In this document: in pieces, positions 11,440 through 24,000 of the stretch
Numbering within the stretch: position 1 is the first letter of the stretch
Layout: every line of letters begins with the position of its first letter
Assembly (NCBI RefSeq): GCF_009730915.1
Contig: NC_052481.1
Location: forward strand, 21,364,461 to 21,428,460
Source of the DNA: Dioscorea cayenensis subsp. rotundata
Taxonomy: Eukaryota; Streptophyta; Magnoliopsida; Dioscoreales; Dioscoreaceae
Direction: 5' to 3'
Length of the DNA: 64,000 bases
The notes under the pieces: generated by a model
Told to the model about the DNA's origin: nothing
The model's input: only the letters and a program-made list of their open reading frames with translations
The model's database searches: none
Program-made: the position numbers and the translations under genes

Positions 11440-12650
11440 GTTTTGGTAAGATAACTAGATAAGATCTGTATTTTAAGTGGACCATGCCTGAATCATTTTA
11501 TTGCTTGTTGGGAATGGCACGCATCATTGTCCACTCTCAATTATTTAGCATGTTAGAATGTCATGTCACACTATTTTTAAATTTTTTTATCTTTTAATTA
11601 TGAAGTTTATATTTTAAAAAAAAATTATGAATACATTATAATATAAGTAAATAAGACGAGATCTTTTCAAGCTATTTAAGCAGTGAGGAAAAAAAATATT
11701 TATAAAATAATTTTATGATAAATGTGATAATAAACAACAGTATCTTAGGCTATTGACACTAAATCATTAGTATATGGAAGAAGATCAAGAGTCAAGTTTC
11801 CCGTTACACAAAATGAGAGTATGTGGTATATTTAAAAAGCTGACATGATTTGTCCATATTCTAAAAGAAAAAGATAATTTATTATCAACTATTATTATAT
11901 ATATTTTTAACGAAAATTCTCAAATTTTTTTATAATTTTTATAAATATGTGTATACCCTATAAAAATTAATTTTTGTTTTATTAATTTTAATTAAAACAA
12001 GTTTGTTTTTATTACTTTAATTATTCTATCTATGATACGTTTTTTATTTTGAATTATTGTAACAAATTAGAAATTGAAAATAAATATGAACAACACACTC
12101 AATTTGTCATTGTCGGGAAAATAGCATATTGATGTAATGGAATTGAAATTTAAAAGAAAGGATTTTGATTAGTATTAATTGATATCAGATCATTATTATT
12201 AATATATAAATAATAAGTACAAAATATTAAAAAATATTCAACTCGAATCTTTTGCGTCGGATTGACAAAAGAAGACAATCGGCTTTAGAGTACCACTGTC
12301 CACACATCTTTATTGTATATTTTTTTATTATCTAATTAATTAATTATTAAAAAAATTATTTCATTATTTTTATCAGTAAGTTATTAAAAATACCCCTAAT
12401 TAATTAATGTTATAACTTTATATAAAAACAAAACAAGTTTTTATCTCTAATATCAAGATTAATTTTGTATTTAATAACATAATTAAGATTTTGATACATT
12501 TTCACTGTGTTAGAGACAATTTAATATAGTTTAGGATGCTGATAATTCTCATATAATTTTTATTGGTATATAATATATCCATGTTTGATTTAAGTATTAT
12601 TATTAAACTTTCAAATTATTTTCTTATAATTAAACTCCAGATTCTCATAA
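11440..12650. repeat. Diverged direct repeat, copy A
   Basis: This segment resembles 13140–14800 in the same orientation and order. Paired landmarks are the GCTTGTTGGGAATGGCAC stretch near 11500 with GCTTGTTTGGGATGACAC near 13205; the TTTAGAGTACC region at about 12285 with TTCAGAGTAC at about 14402; and TATTGGTATATAATATATCC at about 12563 with TATTGGGATATGACATATCC at about 14722. Divergence is high, so the copy is old. No coding sequence was recognised in it. Confidence 0.55.
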
Positions 12651-13101
12651 ACATGTGATTATAAAGCATGGTTGAGTTTGTCAAGTATGAGCCATTGTTG
12701 GATGTTTAGAGAATACAACAATAAAAAAAAATTATCATTACTTTTATAAATGACAAACATATTATTATGTTTTTAAAATTATTAAAAAGCCCTTATTAAA
12801 ATATCAAGACACACCTATCTGCTTATACAGATGCATATATATTGGTTTTACGAAAAATATATAAAGGGATAGTTTTTTTAAAAAATATTTTAATCTTCAT
12901 AAAATTTCCAGATAAATAATATTTAGATTAAAATATTCAAAATAAATCTTTGGAGGTTGCTTAAGAAGTGGCTTTTAAAGGAAAAAAAACTTTAGTGAAT
13001 GACATATAATATTAATATTAATTAAGAGTACTGTTCACTTGATCTTATCTAAATTGTGTAAAATTTCAAAAGATGCACACCTAAAAACAGAGAACGCATT
13101 A

Positions 13102-13104
<3 letters not shown>

Positions 13105-13134
<30 letters not shown>
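13105..13134. repeat. (TA)n microsatellite
   Basis: About fifteen TA units in a row. Similar tracts occur at 14917–14941, 15363–15388, 20301–20330, 38124–38152 and 62641–62660. Confidence 0.9.
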
Positions 13135-13137
<3 letters not shown>

Positions 13138-13139
13138 TT

Positions 13140-14800
13140 TTGTTGTTAAGAAGATAAGATGGGCATTTTGATTGGACATGTGTGATTCCAAGATAATTTG
13201 ATAGCTTGTTTGGGATGACACGGATCAATGTCTTCTAGATAATCTACATTTTTAATTATTTAACAAATTATATGTCACATTTTATAGTCGTCTTATCTCT
13301 ACTTGCCTTTTCTTTTGGGGTTCATCCAGCTTGATGTTACTTAATTTAGGTTGAATTTTTTTTTTAAAAGTAGCTTTTATAATTTTATTTAAAATCACTT
13401 GAAACTTGAGATCTTGGTTATCGTACGGACATAGTTTTATTTTATTTATTAATTTCAATTAGAATCAAAGTTTTTATTATTTCTTATCTTTTGACATAGT
13501 ATAACTTTTTGTCACCATTGGGATACTGACATAATGATATAATCAGTTTGAAATTTTCAGCAAATGGACAATTATTTTTTATTTTTTTTGAAAGATATTT
13601 GATTTATTTTGTCTATTTTAATAATTATTATTGACGATATTAGATCCTTTGGCTGGTAAATTTAGTCATTCAAAGATGTAATAAATCTCCCTACTGCTAC
13701 GTGCGTTCTTTGTCATGCTGATTGGAAATCAGTGGATCATCTTTTTCGTCATTATCAGTCTCTAAAACCAATTTGGAGTTATTTTCTACAACTTTTCGAT
13801 CTACCTGAGCTCCCATTCTCAATGGAGGAAGTGTGGTGTTCATGGTGATTCAGGCTTAGACCTGTTTAGCATGTTCTGGGCGATATTATTAAAGCTGTTG
13901 TATGGCATATTTGGCTTGCTAAGAATGACTATGTTTTTAATGCTATTGCTTTGTCTTCACACTCAGTTATCTTGAAAGTAGCACATGTATTAATCTCGTG
14001 GTTTTCTGCAGCTCTATCTCTCAGTAGGTGAGGTTGAATAAGTGTATTGCAACAATCCGTTGCAGTTTGGCTTTTTCTGGACAACGTGATGATTCCATTG
14101 GTGGAGTAGCTCCCAATGATGGAGCTTCTGATCAAAGCATGGGTTAAATCCTTGTGAGGGGTGTAGAGGCCGGCTGTTACATCCTTCTGGGTTTGTGTTG
14201 TTTTGTGCTCACATCTAGTGGGTTTGTTTTGTTGTTGCATGCTAGTTTTCGCAAGCGTTGCATCTTCTGTTTCTTAATATATGTGTTCATCCACTTTAAA
14301 AAAATATTATTATTGTTAAAAATATAATGAAAATTTAAAAAAATATTAAACTCAAGGATATTAATAGTTGTGAGATTGAGTAGGAGACATAAGGACTTGG
14401 TTCAGAGTACTTGTGTGGGTCCGATTCGGATTCCCATCCCGGTCCACCCGAGGTACAATTATTCGCGTTTTTTTATTACCTAATTAATTAACTTAACTTT
14501 ATTTAACTATTTATGTAAATAGTTATTGAAAATGAAATAATATTAAATAATTAATTAACATGATAGTTTTATACTGAATATATATAATAATTTTACACTT
14601 AATAATATGAGTTTGGAACTTTAAATTATATTATATAATATGATACCATCTAGTTCTATATATAAACATCAACTCAAGTGTATTTGGTTCCTGTCATCCA
14701 TTAATATCTCAAGTAACTTCTATTGGGATATGACATATCCATATTTGATTCATAAATTCTTATTAAATTCTTTATAAATTCTCACAATTTATGGGAATTT
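13140..14800. repeat. Diverged direct repeat, copy B, interrupted by a LINE
   Basis: Second copy of the 11440–12650 segment. It is longer because a LINE fragment (13634–14305) sits inside it. Removing the LINE leaves a stretch collinear with copy A. Copy A carries CATTATTATTAAT where the insertion occurred and so represents the empty site. Confidence 0.55.
13634..14305 (+). mobile_element. 5'-truncated LINE fragment (ORF2 zinc-binding tail and 3' end)
   Basis: Plus-strand translation gives a degenerate LINE tail: a zinc-binding stretch (CHADWKSVDHLFRH), then SMEEVWCSWW, VWHIWLAKNDYVFN and VLISWFSA. The order and wording match the minus-strand LINE tail at 6.6–7.8 kb. It ends in a short A run (TTTAAAAAAA). 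ATTATTATTG occurs on both sides (13624–13633 and 14306–14315) and could be the target-site duplication, though the word is simple enough to arise by chance. Confidence 0.8.
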
Positions 14801-17544
14801 GAAACCTTGATGAATAAGTGGTATTATTATATGTTTTTTTTTCAGGAGAAAATGCAACAACAAGATCAGCATTCAGCATTCTGAAAACCCCTCACACATG
14901 GTTTATTACATTTGTAATATATATATATATATATATATATAATATTTTAAAATAACTAAAAAATTTATTAAAATAAAAAGTAATTTATCTCCTTATATAT
15001 GTATATATATATATCTCCAGAAATATCTCTATTTTTTAAATCCAAAACATCCTGTAGTGTTATTGGATTTGTATCCAATAGTATCATTATCTTATACATA
15101 ATACTTAATAATATTAAACAATGTCAAAAAATCTATGCAGCCTCTATATAAATAATAAGGGTTAAAAAATAATTTAATAATTATTATTAAACGTCTTTAA
15201 AAAAATAGTAACTTTAACAATGTACATAGTTGATTCTTACCTATATTTTTCCCATATGTAAATGTATATATATGTGTGTGAAGATATAGTTTGATGCAAG
15301 TTTAATTATTCTACCATGAATTACATAAAAAAAATATTTAGTTAACTTATAGTTTAATCAAATTATATATATATATATATATATATATGCAAATATTATT
15401 CTGGAAAAAAAGAAACATATTAACAGGACAAACTTGTATTTATCAAATTGCTCTCAATGTTTTTTTATTTTTTTCCCTAGAAACGTCATGTGAATCCACA
15501 GTGGAATGTAACTTCACAAGAATCAAACTGTGTGGGAGATGCAAGTTGCTTGGAATGACACACAAATTGATGTCCTTGTTTTTGTCCTTAAATGGTTAAA
15601 TGGTCAAGCGCGTGGCGGCAACTGGTCAATGAAAAGTTGGACCCATATATTTCATTGCAAACAAAATATCTTGACGTCATGTACCTATCCAATTAAGGCC
15701 AAGTGGCAAGTGGAATGGGGAAGCCACACTTCCTTTTTCTTTCTTCATTATCATCCATATATATCAACTTTAAAGTCTATATATATATATATATATATTT
15801 ATTGGGGGGACCATTTCTTTGTATTTGTTATCACTTATCATCACGCCTAATGTTATCCACTGCCACTATTAATTAATGTTTCTTGTTTTTCTTTGGCGTT
15901 CCGTAGAGCATATTCACATCCTTCATAAGATATTCCTTTCTTATAAAAAGATGTTTATACATCCATAATTTCTTTGTCTTTCTCATTTTGATGTTTTTCT
16001 TTTGGTTGTAACCCTTAATGACCCCCAGTGGTTACTAGTGATTATATATGTATATATGTATGTATATATAATGAGTTATCCAAAAGTGATCATAAATGTT
16101 TTTACATATATTTTATTATTCTATTTTTATGTACATACAAAAGAGAAAAAAATTAAATGAGAGAGTGATTGTTGTTTCTCGTCTTATAAGTCAAACATTA
16201 AATATTTACATCCCCGAAATTCAAAGATTGAGGAGTTGATGCATGATATCTTTGTGAAATTAATTTGTTAAAGTTACTAATAGTCTCACATCAATCAATT
16301 TGCTAGCTATCAACTTAAGTTTTTTATTAATTAAATTAAATCTATAATATATTTAATTTGTACTACTTTATATTGGCAGTTCTATTTAGTTTTTACTTTT
16401 GTTATAAATTTAATTTTTTAGATTTCTTAATAAATTATTATGATCATTATTAATTAAAAAAAAAAAAAAGAAGAAAAGCCACTTGTAGCATAATCATAGG
16501 AGTACGTGGAACTCTTGCATGATGCATCTGCAAGACTCCTTAATCTCATGCATGTACGTTATTTAGTGTGACTTTATATAGGTAGTACTTTGCTTTTCCT
16601 AATTTCTTGTTGTTCAACCATTTTGGTGGGGGAAAAAAATGATACCAATATCAGATACAAGTACTGGTGTTTTTAAAATAACTTCTTTTCGAAGTACTTT
16701 CAACACTACCAACTTAAAGCATAAATTGATTTTTATTTTGATTACTATTATTATTAATATATATATATATATATTTTAAAACTTTATATATATATTAAAC
16801 TAGTCCTTTTGAAATGTCAATTCTGTAGTGGTAGCGGGTCAGCATGGCCTGATGTTGCACTAGTGGTCTAAGCCCGGGCAGCACACGGTTAGCAGCCCCA
16901 CAATTGGTGACCCAGTGGACTAGACCCACTTTATTATTTTATTTTATTTTCAAGAAAAATATGATAATTCCTCCCTTCCAATAACACTATAAAAATGGTT
17001 ATGGTCCAAAGTATTTTGTATGTTTTAAGGGAAAATGACACCCTGTGTTGGGTGTACCTGTACGATGCTGGCCGGAGATGGTCCTGCACACGCTCCTGCC
17101 ATCTCGCCCACCGAGGCCTCTTTGACATCTTAACTAATCATATAAAATAAAATTTACTGTTTAAATTTAAAGTTTAGATGATAAAAAAATTAATTTTTTT
17201 TAAAAAAGTGAGAAAGTACGTGGAAAACTACTTTCATATTTTAAAAGAGTGTATTTTGTACAGATAAAGAAAAAATATATAGTTAAAAACTAGAACGAGA
17301 ACAAATAAACACGCTGCATCTTCTCATTATGAAAAGCTTATGATACACAAACACGTAGGATATTAAGATACATTTCTTGCATGCAACTCATTACATTAAC
17401 CACAATCTGTTCATCATAACAACAGCAGCCACAGCTCGCTCTTATTCTGGTTTTATTCCTCATCCAAGCTGGCAAAGATCTTCAGCTCATGTATATAAGC
17501 ATGATATACATACATACATACATATATACAGAGAGAGATTACGA
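14801..17544. other. AT-rich intergenic DNA, no gene seen
   Basis: Mostly A/T with TA microsatellites. Two short GC-rich islands (16830–16925 and 17040–17125) stand out and look like worn transposon remains, but I could not assign them. A stretch near 15490–15600 weakly resembles part of the A/B repeats. The open frames at 15387–15850 have no protein-like character. Confidence 0.5.
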
Positions 17545-18760
17545 ATACACCCACTCATTCCACAGCACAAAGTTCATAGAAACATTGTTATGAAAGGCAC
17601 AGTAGGGAGCATATTCACAGGCAGTGTCAATTAAGTAGGACCAAAGCGGTTCCTCTCAGTGTCTCAATAAGCAAAGATACTACTCTGAAGCATCGTATCA
17701 TAAGACTAGTAAATCCCTGGCACTAGCAGCCCTGGATGCTCATTTTCTCAAAAAGTTATCAATGTTCTTGTTCAGAATTAACCTTCTCACTGGCTGCAAT
17801 GGCAGTAAATCCTCTGCCCATATCTTTATATCATCAAGTTTATCAAAGTCATAGTGATCCTCATGCTCAAACCCGCTTGCCTGAACATAGAGTTTTTGAT
17901 TCTGGGTAGCTCCCAGCGGCAATGACCTTGTAGAGATCCTGCATCACATGGCAGTGGTTCTTTCCTCCAATGATCACCTCATCATCTAACAAACTATAAA
18001 TGCTGCATGTTGATTTCCGGAGAAACTCCATTTAATGCATCTCACCTTGTTTGTTAAAGAAGGGAGGGGTACCTTGAATACCTGTTGATGAAGCTATGGG
18101 TGTTGACACCAAAACCTTCCATATACTTGTACTCCATGGGGATGTCGGAATCATCAAACAGAAAGAAGGTGTGGTTGCTCCCGGGGAGTGAGACAGGAAG
18201 TCAAATGCTATCCAGTTTTCTGGAACATTTGTCTTGCGGTTTGGTTTGGAAGGCATGGATCTGGTCTGGGAATATCATGCCGTTTCTGCTGAAGAAAACA
18301 GGAAAGTTGTTTCCCAAACAGACAAAGTTCCCCTGTATTGGAAAATTTCAACAGTATACCATAGTATAAGAATTAGAATTACATCTTTAATGTAGAATTA
18401 GATGGTGAAGCATGAACCTGGGAAATTGCAGATCATTTCAGGGCTGCCAGTCATCAACTACTGTGCAGAAGTAAATGAGGACCGGACTTTTTGGACACTC
18501 AGGGACATGGACAAATGTCAGTGCAGAGATGAGCTACATCATGAGTAAATTAGAAGAAGCCTTCGGCACTGGCTCCTCTTGCATGAACTACACGTTCAGG
18601 GATGAGTTCTCTAGGAAAAATAAGCTATCTTCTCAATTATGTAAGAATAATTTAATCTCCATGAAAACGTATATTCTGTAATCCACTTTTAAGAACAAGT
18701 ACGTGAAGACTGTGTTGGTATCACCAGGAATAATCGAGTGAGAAGTCATTGTGTGAAAAA
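17545..18760 (-). pseudogene. Decayed catalase copy
   Basis: Minus-strand fragments of catalase in the right order. About 18690–18755 holds a possible exon-2 remnant. About 18430–18640 is exon-3-like ([20 protein letters not shown] in shifted frames). About 17545–18345 is exon-4-like ([53 protein letters not shown] followed by a stop). It has many stops, frameshifts and substitutions and lacks the later exons. Intron-like DNA separates the exon blocks, so it is a DNA-level duplicate, not a processed copy. It lies on the same strand as the catalase gene 12 kb away. Confidence 0.85.
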
Positions 18761-19962
18761 ATTAACATCAAGCCAGATTATTCTCAGTAACATCCAAGTA
18801 AGATAAATAAAAACAATCAATTTTGTATACACTTCAATGAACACTTCATAACATAAGTTTAAAACAAGCATGATATCAATTGCAAAAGAAAAATCTCACT
18901 TTTAAGTTGTAGAATATCAACCAACAATATCTTACTTGAACTTTTCCCTTTTGTCACTAGCATAAAGTACCAATAAATGAAATCTATCAACATTGAGACA
19001 GCCACCATTAAACCTGGACATCCAGTTATACCAGGAAATTTTAGAAAACCAGCAAATTACAACCAAACACATAGGTAAAAATTTGAAGAGACTAAAATAA
19101 ATTAGTTCAAACTCTGATTGTTTTCAAAACATCAATGTTTCAACAGGATAAATGCACATGATTAGGAATCAAGTGTATATTAAAATACTAATCAACTGAA
19201 AACTAACTTATTTCACACCTCTAACATCATGTTTTAAAACCTAGTAACCATTAAAAAAATTACATAACCAAATAAAAATAGACTCACTTTGGTTTGGTTT
19301 GGAATTGGAGTGAAAAACCTTCAAAATCACCAATCTCCTTACGCCGTGGTGGACAAAGATGCGCGCTACCACCAATTGGTTTAAGGATCAAAGATTGGTA
19401 CAAGCAGAACTAGGAAAAACCTTGAAAATCCTCGTCATGCTCACCATTAGATTTATGTGTATTAGGTCAATGCAGGTATGAGGAAATTTAGCACATTACA
19501 ATTTCCCTTCTAAATTTTTTCCTTTTCCATCAATCCTTCTTGAAGGATAACGCATTCAGAAACATTTCACAGATAATTTTACCTTAATTGATGACATAGC
19601 ATAGCCAAGAAATGATCTTTCAATTTTGGTTTGGGAATCATTCAATTAAAAAAGAGTTTTTTATAGTCAAAATTGAACAAATAGCATAAGATGATCATCC
19701 ACGAATCACTTCATAACTTAAATCAAAAGAACATATGTAAATTCCTACCGAATAACAATATTCCATCAAATCCGATGCATTCCATTGAAATAAAGAAAAG
19801 CCTAAAGGAATGCATCAAAACAACGAGAAAATTGGAGATAAAACTTAGATTTACACAAACTAATGATAAATCTAATCCCACCGGATCAAGATTACGCATC
19901 GGAAATCAAGAAATCGGGGGCAGACAAGAGTACCGTCTGGAAATGAGACGATTGCTGTGTTT
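18761..19962 (-). other. Intergenic DNA and probable 3' side of the 77-aa gene
   Basis: No coding sequence was recognised. The sequence nearest 19962 may be the 3' untranslated part of the small gene that starts at 20196 on the minus strand. A short CG-containing patch at 19340–19385 is unexplained. Confidence 0.4.
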
Positions 19963-20196
19963 CTAGGGATTGGTTGATGGCTGGCCATCTTTAGGGGCAT
20001 CATGGACGATGATCTGGGTAAGCATGGGAGGCCGATCCTTGGTTTCCTCTTCGTCCTCGTCGTCCGAGTCGGTGGCGCTGAGATTGATGCATGACCACCG
20101 CTCCAGTGACGCGAAGAAGGCCGAGGCCACGCTAGCCCCCACCCAACTCGCCACGCGATCAAGCGTCGTCGGTGCCGTCTCCGTCGAATTCTCCAT
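19963..20196 (-). CDS. Small acidic protein of unknown function (77 aa)
   Basis: A single-exon frame with ATG in good plant context (GGCGATGG) and marked CG enrichment compared with its surroundings. The protein starts with a Thr-rich stretch, then [20 protein letters not shown], a hydrophobic or amphipathic helix, followed by an acidic run (DSDDEDEEE) and a Pro-rich tail. I believe short plant proteins with this LDRVASWVG...[12 protein letters not shown] layout are conserved, but no function is known to me. A membrane-associated helix is possible. Third-position GC preference and codon-like composition argue that it is real. It lies between the catalase pseudogene and ABCF3. Confidence 0.65.
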   Translation of the reverse strand: MENSTETAPTTLDRVASWVGASVASAFFASLERWSCINLSATDSDDEDEEETKDRPPMLTQIIVHDAPKDGQPSTNP

Positions 20197-20296
20197 CGCC
20201 GGAACCCTAACAAAGAAAGCGAAGGATCTCTTGAACGGTTCTAGTAATAGAGAAAAACTTATGGTAAATATAAAAACAATTTATTTTTTCCTCAAA

Positions 20297-20335
<39 letters not shown>

Positions 20336-21032
20336 ATTAAAAAAAGGAATTTATTACTTATATGTACATATGACCTTCCAAAATTTTGAAATTATATTTA
20401 TACTCTCCAAATTTTTTAAAATATTATGTCTACGCCAGTTAATTATTTTGAAACGTTGTCAAAGTATTTTAGACAAATATTTTCTGAAGATATAAATTTC
20501 TTTTGCAGATAATTATAATCCAATGTGTAAAATGAATTATTTTTCATTCATTATTTAACATAATAATATACAGTTAATACAAGCAAATTAATTCTACAAG
20601 GGCATAGTCTTAGACCCACATAAGATACATACAGAAATGCTCAGCAAGTATGATCATGATTCAACAATCAGAGAAGAAACACTGGGCTCGTGGATTAATC
20701 TGCCCATGAGAACCAAACCTGATGTAAATACAAGTCTATCAATGGGTTTTATTGCAAAAAAATATTCCTTTACTTAGACCATCATCCTGCTCATCAATAT
20801 CATTGTATATAAACATGAAAATATAATGAAGTGAAAACATTGATACAAAATTCAGTTCATTTTACATTGAAGTAGAATGACAAAGTTTGTGCAATCTTGT
20901 TGTCTATTATCTTGAAACATAAACATGGGGAAACAGAGATTTCAGTAATAACTCTGAGTCATATATGATTAGCAATATGTTTCAGAATGTCTTTGTATGG
21001 GCAAGAGTGAAGAGGGAGATGATGGAGATTGC

Positions 21033-24000
21033 TCAAGAAGATGACTTCAACATCTTCTTATAATCCTGAAATGTTCCTGAATATGGGTTGACCTTTCCCT
21101 CAGACACCACCCACAGCTCACCAACACTGCCTGATATCAAGTGTTCATCATGGCTCACCTGCAAAACATTGAGCAAATAGGTCAGGAAATTGTGTGATTT
21201 TATGCAAGGAATTGAATTTTGGGTCTTCAAATGAAGAGTTTTCAGTGAGATAAGCATATACCATCAGAACCCCTCCTTGAAAGATGACTAGGCCTTGGAT
21301 AAGTGCCTCAACTGCATCCAAGTCCTGAAACACGGAGCACAAATTTTAAATTAGGTTTTTCTCATTTGTATGAACTAGCTGTAAACTTTTGGGATGATAA
21401 CAAAGACAGCTACAGCCAACAAAAGAAACGAGCAATTTTTGAGAACAAACAATTAATACTAGGAAAGAACACACAGACAAAGTATCAACAGCACAATGAG
21501 AAGCATCCATGTAGAACAGAGTTCAATGGCATTGCCACTATCAGTGGCAGTGGTTTTCTAACCCAGCTTACCTCACTGCAGAGAAGATAAAACAAGGAAC
21601 AGAAAAACTGAAATTATAAGTTAACTCAACCGAAACCCAGCCCATGCAAGAAATTGTTTGCTTTACCCTATCTCACACCGGAGGACCTCATGGTTTTGCT
21701 CTATAAAAAGTGCATCCCTTTTGGGTCATCCTTAAATCAATTTACAGCTTCCATCACAAAATAGGGTTCAGCAAACTATCTCAATCTACTAACAGGATCA
21801 AACTATTATATATTTTCTTTTATTATCTCTCTTTCCTTTGTTTGATTTGGGACTATTTAGTTCATTTCATGATTAAAACTATCCCAATCTGCTAAAAGAT
21901 ATCAAACTCTAATATCATATGAAATGGCCCAACCTAGCTCACATAAAGACTTGTCCAGTTTGACACATACTACACTGGGCCTCACAGTTTGCCTTAAAAA
22001 GGCATCTTACATGTTTAAGTTTAAATTGTACATATAAACATAGTATCTTTATCCAATCATAATCGAGGCTGGGATATCATAACCATGCTGTCTAAGCTCA
22101 TGCTGAAGAGTCAAGACAGGAGATTTGCAGGCACTTACAAGATGATTTGATGGCTCATCCAGCAAAATTATATGCGGTTTCTTGAAAGTGATTTTTGAGA
22201 ATGCAACTCTACTTTTCTGACCACCTGAAAAATGCATATCCATTAGAAAAACAAACATCAAACCAAAAATTATGATTATATGCATTTCTTATAGTTAAGA
22301 GCTTGCTCAGTGGCAAATTTGCAGCTTTGTTTGGCAAGGTCATTAGTCAATTCCCTAATTCTTGCCTATCAAAATAAATGCCAACTAAGTTACCTGACAA
22401 AGTATACATTGGTTGAAGTGCAAGATTGCCCGAGACACCAAAAGAACCTAGGTGTGCTCGTAGTTTTTGTTCTGGTACTCCCTGCAAGAAGCAAATAGAA
22501 AGAAATAGGTTTCATTTCAAAAATAAGGGAATGCTCAGTTCCAATAAAAATAACATCTAAAATTTTGAAGCTTGCTGAGCTCGTCATGGGTGCATTCCCA
22601 ATAGTGAACCAAGAAAAATAATTAATCTAATCTTAAACAACATAGCAAGGGAGGCTATTGGTGGCCAGGCTTTTGTCTTCTTCTTCTGCTACTACTACTG
22701 GTAGTACTAATTCTCTGCAAGAATTATATCTTCATTCAAATACTAATGATTTTCTTATTTTAATGAGAATTGATCTTTTTAATATTTTTCTCATAGTGCA
22801 AAGCACAAATGCATAATTATTCCCTGCTAGCTGCCATGGAGCATGATTTACTAACTCCGCCGATGTTCATAGTAGCATCAAAGTCTTGTTTTAGTGCAAG
22901 AAACAAAGTACCGGATGAGAGGAGTTGGATGAACCAACAAATAAAGTAAATGTGTATATCCTTGAAGGATTGCCTAGATACGAAAGATAGACTATCAGAT
23001 CAAGGAGGATATGACACCAACAGTGATACTAGAAAGGGCACTACATTAACTAAACATTCATATACTGATATAAGAATGATCTTACACTTAAGGCAAAACT
23101 TCAAAGCTCAAGGCTTTAAAGAGGATTCAAGACTACAAAACTCAAAGTTCCTCCAAGGTTCCAATTCAACTATTCAAAATTCAAGATCTCCAAATCCAAG
23201 GCTTCAAGCTTTCAAAACTCAAGATTTCACAGTTAAAATTTTTTAAAATTTTTTTATGAAAATAGACATGTATACTTTTCAAATAAATCATAATGTTTTT
23301 AAAGTTTTTTCCTGCATCAATTTATTATACAATTATATATATATTTTTTTCTAATTTGACCGTTATTACTTATTTGATAATTCTTCAAGTAATGTTCCAT
23401 ATTAAATCCTAATAAAATTTTTAGATCTTTTCATTCAAATAATTTTGTATATAATTACTTTTTTTAATAATTTTCCTCATATTTCTTTTTGTAATGTTCG
23501 TATCAATTGGATTTTCTTTTTGATTTTTTTCAAAAGACACTTACTTTTTATACTTGTCAAATTAAATCACAAAAGGTTTATCCACCTTTTCAACAAAAAC
23601 AAATAAAAATAAATAAATCACAAAGTTTTGGGGTTTTTTCCTACTTCAAACAATTATGAATTATGCAATAATTTTTTTAAAAAGATTTGGTCCTTAACTT
23701 TTCTATGACTTAGAATGAACAGTCCACAGAGCGCATTTCTTTCTTGATAGTTTATTACCTAGTTATGCAATTTTCCACATAAATTCTTAATAGAATGTTT
23801 AAATTCTTTCTATTCAAATAATTTTATATCTGGTTATTTATGTTCTTAGAATTTTTTCTTTTTTTAATGTTTTGAGTATTTTATAGGATTTTTTTAACAG
23901 TTGGCGTTTAAATTAGATAAAAAAAGGCCGGCACAAGCCCAAGTGGCCTGAGCCATGCCTGTACTAGGATCGGCAGAGCCCATGCATGCACAGTGCTCAG

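Noticed and set aside
13929-14240. Minus-strand frame of 103 codons
   Set aside because: It lies opposite the plus-strand LINE tail and has no coding character of its own.
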